Position numbers and translations under genes: made by a program. A stretch of DNA of 64,000 nt, taken from NCBI RefSeq assembly GCF_031844685.1, contig NZ_CP134605.1, positions 1,893,501 through 1,957,500 of the forward strand. Reading direction: 5' to 3'. This DNA comes from Streptomyces sp. ITFR-21. Lineage in GTDB: Bacteria; Actinomycetota; Actinomycetes; Streptomycetales; Streptomycetaceae. Shown here piece by piece: positions 15,974-22,861 of the stretch (positions within the stretch are counted from its first letter, which is position 1; the number at the start of each line of letters is the position of its first letter). The notes under the pieces are model-generated. The model had not been told where the DNA came from. It saw only the letters and a program-made list of their open reading frames with translations, and searched no databases.

Positions 15974-17716
15974 GTGGAGAACGTCCGCCACCTCACCCCC
16001 CGCGACACCGACGCGGGCGACGGCGGCCTCGAGCGGGTCCCACCGCAGGACCTGGACGCCGAGCAGTCCGTCCTCGGCGCCATGCTGCTCGCCGCACAGG
16101 CCATCACCGACACCGCTACCGCGATGGACCCCGCCGACCACTACCGGCCGGCCCACGAAACCATCCACCGCACCATCCTCGACCTCTACGCCAAGGGCGA
16201 GCCCGCCGACCCGATCACCGTCGCCGACGCCCTCACCAAGCGCGGCGAGATCGCCCGCGTCGGCGGCTCCAGCTACCTCTTCCAGCTCGTCAACGCCGTG
16301 CCCACCGCGGCCAACGCCGAGTACTACGCCGACATCGTCCACAGCAAAGCCCGGCTGCGCAGACTCATCGAGACCGTGACCCGCATCGCCGCACGCGGCT
16401 ACGCAGGGGACGGCGACGTAGACGAGATCCTCGACCAGGCCCGTGCCGACTTCGAGGCCGCCACCACAACCACCGCCCGCGGCCCCGGCCACCTCGCCGA
16501 ATCCCTCCTGAACTGGGACGACTTCTTCAACACCGACTTCGGGTCAGTGCAACTCCTCGTTGGCCGCCTCATGGGCCCCGGCGAGCAGATCGCCATTGTG
16601 GGCGACGGCAAAGCCGGCAAGAGCCTGTTCACGCTGGAGTGGCTGTGGCGCATGGCCGCCGGCCGGGCGTTCCTGGGCGACCGCCCCGCCGACCCCGTGC
16701 CCGTGCTGTACGTCGACGGCGAGAACGGCCGCGACAAGATCCAGGAGCGGCTGTTCTCCTACGGCGCCGGCCCCGGCCGGATGGGCCTGCTCACCTACGC
16801 CAGCTTCCCGCCCATCCGCCCCCTGGACACCCCGGGCGGGGGCGCAGACCTCATGGCCATGGTCCGTGCCACCGGCGCCCGCGTCGTCTGCCTCGACACC
16901 GTCTCCCGGTTCATCTCCGGCGAGGAGAACAGCGCGGACACCTGGCTGAGCCTCTACCGCTGCACGCTGCTGCCCCTCAAGCGCGAGGGCATCGCCAGCA
17001 TCCGCCTGGACCACTTCGGGAAGGACAAGGACCGCGGCGCCCGCGGCAACAGTGCGAAAACGCAGGACGTGGACCACGTCTGGGAGCTGTCCGCGCAGGG
17101 CGGCGGAATGCTCTCCCTGCGCCGCACCCACACCCGGACCGGAGTCGGCCCCGGCAGCTTCGCGATGCGACGTGAGGCGAGGCAGGACGGCGACAACTGG
17201 ATCCCCGGAGCCACCCGGCATGTCCTGTATGAGCCCGACGGGTTCGGCATGGACGACCCTTCCGGCATGGCCGCCGTCCCCGGCACCGTCGAGTACATCG
17301 TCGCGCACCTCGACAAGCACACCGTGCCCGAGGAATGGGGCTCCCCCCGCGTGATCAAGGCGTGCGCCGAACTCGGCATCCAGGCCCGCAAATCCAAGAT
17401 CGAAGAAGCGGTACGAATCCGGAAGAACCGGACCCCCGGAGACCTCCCCCCGCACCTCCCCCCTTCAACTTTCAACCAACCTCCCCCCAATCCGGGGGAC
17501 CCCCCACCTCTTTCCGCAGGTCAAACATCCCCCGGGGAGGTCGGGGGGAGGTCGGGGGGAGGGTCCCCCCAAGGCACCTCCCCCCGCCCCCCCTCTAAAG
17601 AGGGGGGAGGGGCCGAGGACCGGGGGACCCCCACCCCCCTCTGCCTCCTCTGCCGAACCCCCCTCGACCCCACCCGGCACGCCGCCGGATACGACACCCA
17701 CCACCCCTGCCCCTGA
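15974..17716 (+). CDS. Replicative helicase: DnaB-type N-domain fused to RepA-like AAA ATPase
   Basis: 580 residues from GTG 15974, with AGGAGA upstream. Residues about 25-165 match a DnaB N-terminal domain (PPQDLDAEQSVLGAMLL, PAHETIHRTILDLYAKGEP and NAEYYADIVHSKARLRRLI). The ATPase part differs from DnaB and resembles RepA/RSF1010-type hexameric helicases: Walker A GDGKAGKS at about 210-217, VLYVDGEN, Walker B VVCLDTVSR near 305, and IRLDHFGKDK as sensor. The last 100 residues are low complexity, translated from an unusual G/C-repeat segment, and end in a small zinc-like CLLCRTP. It probably unwinds phage DNA. The chimeric build suggests it may combine loader-interaction and helicase roles. 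Confidence 0.85.
   Translation: MENVRHLTPRDTDAGDGGLERVPPQDLDAEQSVLGAMLLAAQAITDTATAMDPADHYRPAHETIHRTILDLYAKGEPADPITVADALTKRGEIARVGGSSYLFQLVNAVPTAANAEYYADIVHSKARLRRLIETVTRIAARGYAGDGDVDEILDQARADFEAATTTTARGPGHLAESLLNWDDFFNTDFGSVQLLVGRLMGPGEQIAIVGDGKAGKSLFTLEWLWRMAAGRAFLGDRPADPVPVLYVDGENGRDKIQERLFSYGAGPGRMGLLTYASFPPIRPLDTPGGGADLMAMVRATGARVVCLDTVSRFISGEENSADTWLSLYRCTLLPLKREGIASIRLDHFGKDKDRGARGNSAKTQDVDHVWELSAQGGGMLSLRRTHTRTGVGPGSFAMRREARQDGDNWIPGATRHVLYEPDGFGMDDPSGMAAVPGTVEYIVAHLDKHTVPEEWGSPRVIKACAELGIQARKSKIEEAVRIRKNRTPGDLPPHLPPSTFNQPPPNPGDPPPLSAGQTSPGEVGGRSGGGSPQGTSPRPPSKEGGGAEDRGTPTPLCLLCRTPLDPTRHAAGYDTHHPCP
17441..17640. repeat. C-run/G-run repeat cluster inside the helicase gene, possible origin
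   Basis: Over 200 bp, ACCTCCCC-type boxes recur on the plus strand (near 17442, 17453, 17479 and 17576). Their inverse GGGGAGGT occurs at least twice near 17533-17560, with a perfect 9-bp hairpin CCCCCCTCT-AA-AGAGGGGGG at 17588-17607. Strand-switching G and C runs could form G-quadruplexes and act as iterons. Many phage origins lie in or beside the helicase gene; here that is inference. Confidence 0.45.
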
Positions 17717-17728
17717 ACCGGAGACCCA

Positions 17729-17899
17729 GTGCCCAAGCCCCGCGTCACCCGCACCTACACCCCCGACCAGCTCGAAGCGATCGGCGTGCCCCACGAACTC
17801 CCCGGGCCAACCGGCCCCGAGGTCGCGCAGGTGCCCGTCACCGTCCAGCGCTGGAAGCCCGTCGAGGCCGCCGCGCCCATCGAGGAGCCCACCCCGTGA
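17729..17899 (+). CDS. Small hypothetical protein
   Basis: 56 residues from GTG 17729: MPKPRVTRTYTPDQLEAIG, then VPVTVQRWKPVEAAAPIEE. A short folded N-terminus with an acidic/proline tail. It follows the helicase by 12 bp. Its stop overlaps a GTG that could open a longer version of the WhiB gene. Function unknown. Confidence 0.55.
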   Translation: MPKPRVTRTYTPDQLEAIGVPHELPGPTGPEVAQVPVTVQRWKPVEAAAPIEEPTP

Positions 17900-18018
17900 C
17901 CGCCGTCCTGTACATGGTGCGCGCCGATCTGGACAAGCCGCACCGCTGCCCAGCTCCGGACCCACCCCCGCCTCACCCGCGCCGCCCACACCCCGCTCAC
18001 AGCCCCGAGGAGGGCCCC

Positions 18019-18648
18019 ATGACCGCCACCCCCCGCGCCCTCTGCGCCACCCTCCTGCCTACGGTTGGCGACCTCTGGTTCAGCACCAGCCCAGCCGACC
18101 GCGAGCAGGCCAAGGCCATCTGCTCCCGCTGCCCTCTGAAGGCCACCTGCGCACAGGCCGGCTTCGCCGAGCCCACCACGCGAGGCGTGTGGGGCGCCCT
18201 CGACTCCGGGGACCGCCTCGCCCACCGGGGGCAGACCGGCCTGCCCAACCCCGACGACGAGGGCGACGACGAGGGCGACGACGAGGGCGACGACGAGGGC
18301 GACGACGAGGTCTTGGCCCTCCGCCGCAGCTGCGGGACCGAGACCTCGTTCAAGGTGCACCGGCAGCGGGGCGAGTCCTGCCAGCGGTGCGAGACGGCGC
18401 ACGACGCCCGGGTGCTGGAGCAGCGCCGCGCGGCCCTGGACGCCGCGCACGTGGCCGGCGGGACCGAGGCCGGGGCGCAGACCCACCGCGTCCTCGGCGA
18501 GCGCCCGTGTCCTGCCTGCCTGCTGGCGTCGCGGCGGGAGCAGGCCCGGCGGGACGCGAACCGCCGCAGCCGGCGGCTGGGCAGTATGCCGAGCCGCCGG
18601 CAGGCAACCACCAGGGCCCCGGACACGGCCGCCCGGGACGCCGCATAA
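18019..18648 (+). CDS. WhiB-like protein with extra C-terminal Cys modules
   Basis: About 209 residues from ATG 18019, preceded by GAGGAGG; a GTG at 17896 would add a proline-rich leader. The N-terminal domain is WhiB-type: a single Cys in RALC, then DLWFS, ICSRCPLKATC giving three more cysteines for a 4Fe-4S cluster, and RGVWGAL, the conserved G-[VI]-W turn. A linker of tandem GDDE repeats (12-bp DNA unit, 18253-18309) leads to a module SCGTETSFKVHRQRGESCQRC and a further CPACLL. The first half should act as a redox-sensitive transcription regulator binding the host sigma factor. The second looks like a zinc-binding DNA or protein module. It may control the switch to late expression or manipulate host development. 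Confidence 0.8.
   Translation: MTATPRALCATLLPTVGDLWFSTSPADREQAKAICSRCPLKATCAQAGFAEPTTRGVWGALDSGDRLAHRGQTGLPNPDDEGDDEGDDEGDDEGDDEVLALRRSCGTETSFKVHRQRGESCQRCETAHDARVLEQRRAALDAAHVAGGTEAGAQTHRVLGERPCPACLLASRREQARRDANRRSRRLGSMPSRRQATTRAPDTAARDAA
18253..18309 (+). repeat. 12-bp tandem repeat encoding GDDE
   Basis: The unit gacgacgagggc occurs four times plus a partial copy (gacgacgag), within the linker of the WhiB-like gene. It encodes an acidic spacer and is prone to slippage, so copy number may differ between isolates while the frame is kept. Confidence 0.85.
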
Positions 18649-18683
18649 CCACCACTCTCCACCACCCCGACCAAGGAGCCCAG

Positions 18684-19100
18684 ATGACCGACACCACCCC
18701 GGCCGCCGAGCTGCGCAACGCCGCCGCCCGGCTCCGCGCCCACCTGACCGACCCCCAGCTCACCCCGGGCCCGTGGCTCTCCCTCGACCACGGCGACCGG
18801 CTCCTGCGCAACCAGCCCGGCGACGAGGACCGGGCCCCGGTCTACGTCGTAGACGAGCCCATGAGCAACGGCGCGAACGCCGACTACATCGAGCTGGTGC
18901 ACCCCGGCGTCGGCGCCGCGCTCGCAGCGTGGCTCGACTCCGCCGCCCACGGCTGGGAGGCCCTCCAGCTCGCCGCAAAGCGGGGGCTCGACCCCACCAA
19001 CCCGGACCACGTCAAAGCGGCCCGGCTGCTCAACGACGGCCCGTACGACGCCCAGGACGCGCTCGCCCTGGCCCGCCTGATCAACGCCACGGAGTCCTGA
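18684..19100 (+). CDS. Hypothetical early protein
   Basis: 138 residues starting MTDTTPAAELRNAAARLR, with AAGGAG upstream. Pattern LTPGPWLSLDHGDRLLRN...YVVDEP...NADYIELVHPGVGAALAAWLDSAA recurs in streptomycete phage proteins and resembles the N-terminus of the protein at 7532-8119 (GPWMADG, NADAEFVAHA). The two may be distant paralogues. Function unknown. Confidence 0.7.
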   Translation: MTDTTPAAELRNAAARLRAHLTDPQLTPGPWLSLDHGDRLLRNQPGDEDRAPVYVVDEPMSNGANADYIELVHPGVGAALAAWLDSAAHGWEALQLAAKRGLDPTNPDHVKAARLLNDGPYDAQDALALARLINATES

Positions 19101-19999
19101 TGACCGACACGACCACCGCTCGCCGCGCCCTGCTCGCACTCCTCCTCGACCGAGCCGACCGCGGCGCGCTCCTGCCCGCCGAGATGCTGCTGCTGCGCCC
19201 GCTCATCGCCGCCGAGCAGGAGAGCGCCGACGCCCGTGGCACGGCCGCCCACGGAGCGAACGAGGAAGCGTGGGACTGGCACGACCGCGCGAGCACCGCC
19301 GAGGGCACCATCGCCCGCGTCGCCGACGCCCTCAACTCCCTCGGCCCCCTCGCCCGCTTCCACATCGCCACCGCCCTCGGAGCCACCGAGACGGCCGCCG
19401 CCGCCCGCCGCGAAGCCATCGCCGGGCCGTCCGGCGGGCGGCACTACCGGAGCACCGACGGGGAGGACATGCACGCCGCGTACATGGACGGACAGGCCGC
19501 CCTCGCCCGCGTCCGGGTCCTCGCCAACGGCCTGGAATCCTTCGCCGGAGGAGCCCACCCCGACGACGAGATCAGCCGCGGCCTTGCCGCGCAGTGGATC
19601 CTCACCGCCCTCGACGGCCCGTCGCCGACGGACGACGCCACCGAGCCGACGCCCCGCTACGGCGGTCCCCTCTGCCACGACACGGACCCCACCACCCTCA
19701 AGGAGTGCGCCCTCGACCACGAACACACCGGCGATCACGCCGACGCCAACATCACCTGGCCCCGGCAGCCGGACAACGACACCCAGCCCTATGACGACGA
19801 CGGCCGGCCCACCTGCCGCGTCATAGAGACCCGTACCTGCCCCGACAGCTACGACGGCCAGCCTTGCGGCGACCGGCCGTGCGCCCGCTTCGAGTCCGAC
19901 GACCCCACCCCCTGGGTACCCGAAGGCACCCCGGCCGCCGTCATCGAGGCCCTCCGCACCGGCCAGCCCGTCACCCTCACCCGCTGCTCGCCGCTGTGA
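19100..19999 (+). CDS. Hypothetical early protein
   Basis: 299 residues starting MTDTTTARRALLALLLDR, coupled to the previous gene (TGATG). Helical N-terminal half, with the middle containing AYMDGQAALARVRVLANGLESF. The C-terminal half has scattered Cys/His pairs (PLCHDTD, ECALDHEHTGDH, TCPDSYDGQPCGDRPCARF) that suggest a zinc-bound region like those in other small early proteins here. Function unknown. Confidence 0.7.
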   Translation: MTDTTTARRALLALLLDRADRGALLPAEMLLLRPLIAAEQESADARGTAAHGANEEAWDWHDRASTAEGTIARVADALNSLGPLARFHIATALGATETAAAARREAIAGPSGGRHYRSTDGEDMHAAYMDGQAALARVRVLANGLESFAGGAHPDDEISRGLAAQWILTALDGPSPTDDATEPTPRYGGPLCHDTDPTTLKECALDHEHTGDHADANITWPRQPDNDTQPYDDDGRPTCRVIETRTCPDSYDGQPCGDRPCARFESDDPTPWVPEGTPAAVIEALRTGQPVTLTRCSPL

Positions 20000-20109
20000 A
20001 CCCGAACTGCCCCGGCCACACCGACGGCAGCACCTGCGACCACGCGCCGTCAGCCCACCGGCCGGCGGGGCGCAGCTGGGCTCGACCACCCGGACGAGAG
20101 GACACTTGA
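19996..20109 (+). CDS. Possible small Cys/His peptide
   Basis: 37 residues from GTG 19996, overlapping the previous stop: MNPNCPGHTDGSTCDHAPSA and a basic C-terminus. CPGH-CDH could hold a metal ion. Last reading frame before the hairpin at 20127. Supported only by overlap and the Cys/His spacing. Confidence 0.4.
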   Translation: MNPNCPGHTDGSTCDHAPSAHRPAGRSWARPPGREDT

Positions 20110-20126
20110 CCGACACACCGACCGGA

Positions 20127-20153
20127 CCCCTGCCGACTCTCCAGCGGCAGGGG
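20127..20153 (+). terminator. Hairpin at the early/late boundary
   Basis: CCCCTGCCG (20127-20135) and CGGCAGGGG (20145-20153) form a perfect 9-bp stem with a 9-nt loop, extendable across one mismatch. It separates the end of the early operon from the box preceding terS. A 24-codon TTG frame spans it, but I do not think it is a gene. Confidence 0.6.
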
Positions 20154-20172
20154 CCCGCCGCATGCCCGCCAG

Positions 20173-20221
20173 GTGCTTGACAGCACCCAAGATCCCCGAA
20201 CCCACGGTTCGTCTACCCTCC
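20173..20221 (+). promoter_or_regulatory. Putative late promoter before terS
   Basis: GTGCTTGACAGCACCCA (20173-20189) is identical to 26389-26405 upstream of the capsid gene and contains an inverted repeat GGTGCT-TGAC-AGCACC. A second shared element, TCTACCCTCC (20212-20221), compares with TCTACTCTCC at the other site, at nearly the same distance (39 versus 40 bp). The TTGACA-to-TCTACC gap of about 29 bp is too long for ordinary sigma-70 spacing, so the box may bind an activator. Confidence 0.6.
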
Positions 20222-20243
20222 CGACAAAAGGGAGGGCAGACCC

Positions 20244-20678
20244 ATGGGCGGATCACAGCGCGGACCCACACCGATCAACGAAGCCATCGCCAGGCAGCGC
20301 GAGGACGACGTGGTCCGCCTGCGGACCCGCGAGCGCCTCATGTGGAGAGAGATCGCCGCCGAGCTGAACTGCGACGAGAAGACCTGCCGCGAGGCATGGA
20401 AGCGCGCCCGGACCAAGTCCAACCAGGACGCGCAGCAAGCCCTCGACGCATGGCGCGGCGAGATGATCGCCACCTGCGAAGCCATCATCGACGGCCTCAT
20501 GCCGAAGGTGCTCGCCGGTGACCCGCGGGCCGCCGAGGCCGCCACGAAGACGATTGAGCGCACGTCGAAGCTGCTCGGCCTGGACGCGCCGACCCGTATC
20601 AACGCGACCGTGACCGACGAGATGACCGCCCGGGTCAAGGCCCTGGCCGAGGAACTCGCCGCGATGGCCGACGCGTGA
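20244..20678 (+). CDS. terS: Terminase small subunit
   Basis: 144 residues starting MGGSQRGPTPINEAIA, with AAAGGGAGGG upstream. N-terminal HTH of the terminase type (RERLMWREIAAELNCDEKTCREAWKRART) to recognise the packaging site, then helices for ring assembly (GEMIATCEAIIDGLMPKVLAG and AAEAATKTIERTSKLLGL). It is first in the late operon and overlaps the start of the large subunit by 4 bp. The packaging site may lie in or near this gene. Confidence 0.88.
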   Translation: MGGSQRGPTPINEAIARQREDDVVRLRTRERLMWREIAAELNCDEKTCREAWKRARTKSNQDAQQALDAWRGEMIATCEAIIDGLMPKVLAGDPRAAEAATKTIERTSKLLGLDAPTRINATVTDEMTARVKALAEELAAMADA

Positions 20679-22852
20679 CCACACCGGACCTGGACGCGCG
20701 GCTTGCCGGCATGGGCCCCGAGGAGCTGGCCCTGCTGGAGGAAGAGCTGCGCACCGCCCTGTGGAACCGCCGGTGGGGCCGGTGGACGCCGTACCCATGG
20801 CAGGTGCCCCCGGACCAGATCAGCACGCTCGGGTGGTGGCTCCAGCTTGGCGGCCGCGGCACGGGCAAGACGGACGGCTGCGCCCGGTACATGGTGGCGC
20901 ACGTCAACGGGCCCGCCTGCACCGACAAGGTGAGGGGCGGGCACCGCATGGCCATCGTCGCACCGACACAGGGCGACGCCGTTGAGGCGTGCGTCAACGG
21001 CCCGTCCGGTCTCAAAGCACACGACCCGCGGGTGGTCCTCCGCACCACCACCGGCGGCACGTACGTCCGCTGGCCGTCCGGCGCCGAGGCCAAACTCTTC
21101 GGCGCCCACAGCTCGGATGACATCGAGCGGCTGCGCGCAGGCGGCAACCGGTGCGTCGCCGAAGGCACGCCCGTCCAGACCGAGCACGGTCCCGTGCTGA
21201 TCGAGCAGGTCCGCCCCGGCGACCGGGTGTGGACCCGCAACGGGCTGCGCCGCGTCCTGCACGTCTGGGACAACGGCGTCCGTGAGGTGCAGTCGTTCGA
21301 GCACGACGGCGGGGCAGTGTGGCTCACCCCGGACCACCAGGTGTGGACGGCCGAAGGATGGAAACCAGCCTGCTTCGTCCGGACGAACGATAGACTTTCC
21401 GCATGGGCATACACGGCGAGTCCGTCGACTACGCAGGCGTCAAGTGGCACCCCCGCAAGGACGGCTACTACCAGAACAAGCACCGCGGGCTGCTGCACCG
21501 CTTCATGTGGGAAGAGGCAAATGGGGCGATCCCTGACGGCATGCAGGTGCACCACCGCAACCACGACAAGCGCGACAACCGCGTCGACAACTTCGTCCTC
21601 GTCACCCCCGGTGAGCACTGGCAGGAGCACGGCGACGAGCGCGGCGCGGACTGGCACAGCCTCGGCGGCCAGTCCGGCTGGGTGGACAAGCCCTATCGGT
21701 CAGTCACCTGCACGATCTGCGGCGAGGACTTCACCACCCGCGCCACCGTTGACCCCAAGTTCTGTTCACCGATCTGCCGCAACCGAACGCCACGACCGCA
21801 GTCCGAACGGGTGTGCGTGGTGTGCTCAGCACGGTTCACCGTCCGAGCAGGGACGCCGACCCGCACCTGTTCGCGCAAGTGCACTTCGGTCCACGCCTAC
21901 GCGCAGCGTGGCAAGGGTCTATGACCTGACCGTCGAGCACGACCACGAGTTCTTCGCCGGTGGCCTCCTCGTCGCCAACTGCCTGGTGTGGATGGAGGAG
22001 GTAGCCGCGATGCGCCGCCTCAAGGAGGCCATCACTCACAGTGAGATGGGTCTCCGTATCGGGCCGAATCCGCACTACATCGCGTCCACGACCCCGAAGC
22101 CGCGCACCGAGATCCGCGAGCTCAAGGCCCGCGCCGACGTGACCGTGACCCGCGGCCGGACCCGCGACGCCGTGCACCTACCGCAGGCGCAGCGGGACTT
22201 CCTCGTCGCCAAGTACCAAGGCACCCGCATGGAGGCGCAGGAGCTGGACGGGGAAATCCTGGAGGAGATCGAGGGCGCCCTCTGGTCGGCCGGCCTGCTC
22301 GACGCCACCCGGGTCGGCGCCACCCCGCCGCTGTCCCGCGTCGTCGTCGCCGTCGACCCCGCCGCCACGTCCACGGACGAGGCGGACGAGATGGGCATCA
22401 TCGTCGCCGGCCTCGGGCGGCAGCGCATCCCGGACCTGAACGGCACGTTGCGGCAGCACGGATACGTGCTGGACGACCTGAGTAAGCGCATGCGCCCGAT
22501 CGAGGCAGCGCGCGCCGCCGTCCGGGCGTACCACCTGCACAAGGCCGACGCGATCGTTGCGGAGGTCAACAACGGCGGCGAGTGGATCGGCACCGTCGTG
22601 CGGCAGGTCGACCCCACGGTGAACTACCAGACGGTCAGCGCCTCGCGCGGCAAGGCCACCCGCGCGGAGCCCGTCGCCGCCCTCTTCGAGCAGCGCGCCG
22701 CGCACATCGTCGCGTCCCTCCCGGAGCTGGAGACGCAGCTCACGACCTGGGTGCCCGGCGAGGACGACAGCCCCGACCGGCTCGACGCCATGGTGTGGGC
22801 GCTCACCAAGCTCCAGCTCGCGTCGGCGGGCAACATGTTCGCGGTCGCGTAG
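20675..22852 (+). CDS. terL: Terminase large subunit containing an intein
   Basis: 725 residues as translated; removing the 276-residue intein leaves 449, normal for TerL. The N-terminal ATPase has Walker A GGRGTGKT at 59-66. The intein begins at Cys160 after GGNR. The C-extein resumes at Cys436 with LVWMEE, the Walker B segment, so the uninterrupted motif would be RLRAGGNRCLVWMEE. The C-terminal nuclease has the expected acids: VVAVDPAATSTDEADEMG, IVAEVNNGGEW and DRLDAMVWALT. It packages DNA into proheads with terS and the portal. Start is GTG 20675 overlapping terS. The middle third of the intein in this frame is low-complexity sequence produced by an overlapping HNH gene. Confidence 0.93.
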   Translation: MTTPDLDARLAGMGPEELALLEEELRTALWNRRWGRWTPYPWQVPPDQISTLGWWLQLGGRGTGKTDGCARYMVAHVNGPACTDKVRGGHRMAIVAPTQGDAVEACVNGPSGLKAHDPRVVLRTTTGGTYVRWPSGAEAKLFGAHSSDDIERLRAGGNRCVAEGTPVQTEHGPVLIEQVRPGDRVWTRNGLRRVLHVWDNGVREVQSFEHDGGAVWLTPDHQVWTAEGWKPACFVRTNDRLSAWAYTASPSTTQASSGTPARTATTRTSTAGCCTASCGKRQMGRSLTACRCTTATTTSATTASTTSSSSPPVSTGRSTATSAARTGTASAASPAGWTSPIGQSPARSAARTSPPAPPLTPSSVHRSAATERHDRSPNGCAWCAQHGSPSEQGRRPAPVRASALRSTPTRSVARVYDLTVEHDHEFFAGGLLVANCLVWMEEVAAMRRLKEAITHSEMGLRIGPNPHYIASTTPKPRTEIRELKARADVTVTRGRTRDAVHLPQAQRDFLVAKYQGTRMEAQELDGEILEEIEGALWSAGLLDATRVGATPPLSRVVVAVDPAATSTDEADEMGIIVAGLGRQRIPDLNGTLRQHGYVLDDLSKRMRPIEAARAAVRAYHLHKADAIVAEVNNGGEWIGTVVRQVDPTVNYQTVSASRGKATRAEPVAALFEQRAAHIVASLPELETQLTTWVPGEDDSPDRLDAMVWALTKLQLASAGNMFAVA
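21152..21979 (+). other. Intein inserted at the TerL Walker B site
   Basis: Splicing block A starts at Cys1: CVAEGTPVQTEHGPVLIEQV, then RPGDRVWT. Block B is AVWLTPDHQVWTAEGW, with the T-x-x-H element. Block F is RVYDLTVEHDHEFFAGG. Block G ends LLVAN, followed by extein Cys+1. The penultimate residue is Ala instead of the usual His, which may slow but need not stop Asn cyclisation. Between B and F there are about 170 residues in this frame rich in Ser, Thr, Ala and Arg with no recognisable fold. They coincide with the HNH ORF read in another frame, so this is a mini-intein carrying an out-of-frame endonuclease gene. Confidence 0.85.
21403..21924 (+). CDS. HNH homing endonuclease nested out of frame inside the intein
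   Basis: 173 residues from ATG 21403, shifted -1 relative to terL. In-frame TAG at 21391-21393 lies just upstream and TGA 21922-21924 just before intein block F, so it cannot be a simple extension of the intein frame. Motifs: WHPRKDGYYQNKHRGLLHRF, then VHHRNHDKRDNRVDNFVLV for the HNH core (tandem His, Asn, and Asn-Phe-Val-Leu), then EHWQEHG. Two C4 zinc fingers follow: CTICGEDFTT with CSPICR, and CVVCSARFTV with CSRKC. It looks like a complete free-standing HNH enzyme rather than an intein domain. No strong ribosome site is seen, so it may be weakly expressed or reached by frameshifting. Confidence 0.8.
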   Translation: MGIHGESVDYAGVKWHPRKDGYYQNKHRGLLHRFMWEEANGAIPDGMQVHHRNHDKRDNRVDNFVLVTPGEHWQEHGDERGADWHSLGGQSGWVDKPYRSVTCTICGEDFTTRATVDPKFCSPICRNRTPRPQSERVCVVCSARFTVRAGTPTRTCSRKCTSVHAYAQRGKGL

Positions 22853-22861
22853 GAGGACGAG

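Noticed and set aside
18253..18309. Tandem 12-bp repeat considered as CRISPR-like
   Set aside because: Units are contiguous with no spacers and encode GDDE in an open frame.
20106..20180. 24-codon TTG frame after the last early gene
   Set aside because: It spans the terminator hairpin and ends in the late-promoter box; more likely regulatory DNA.
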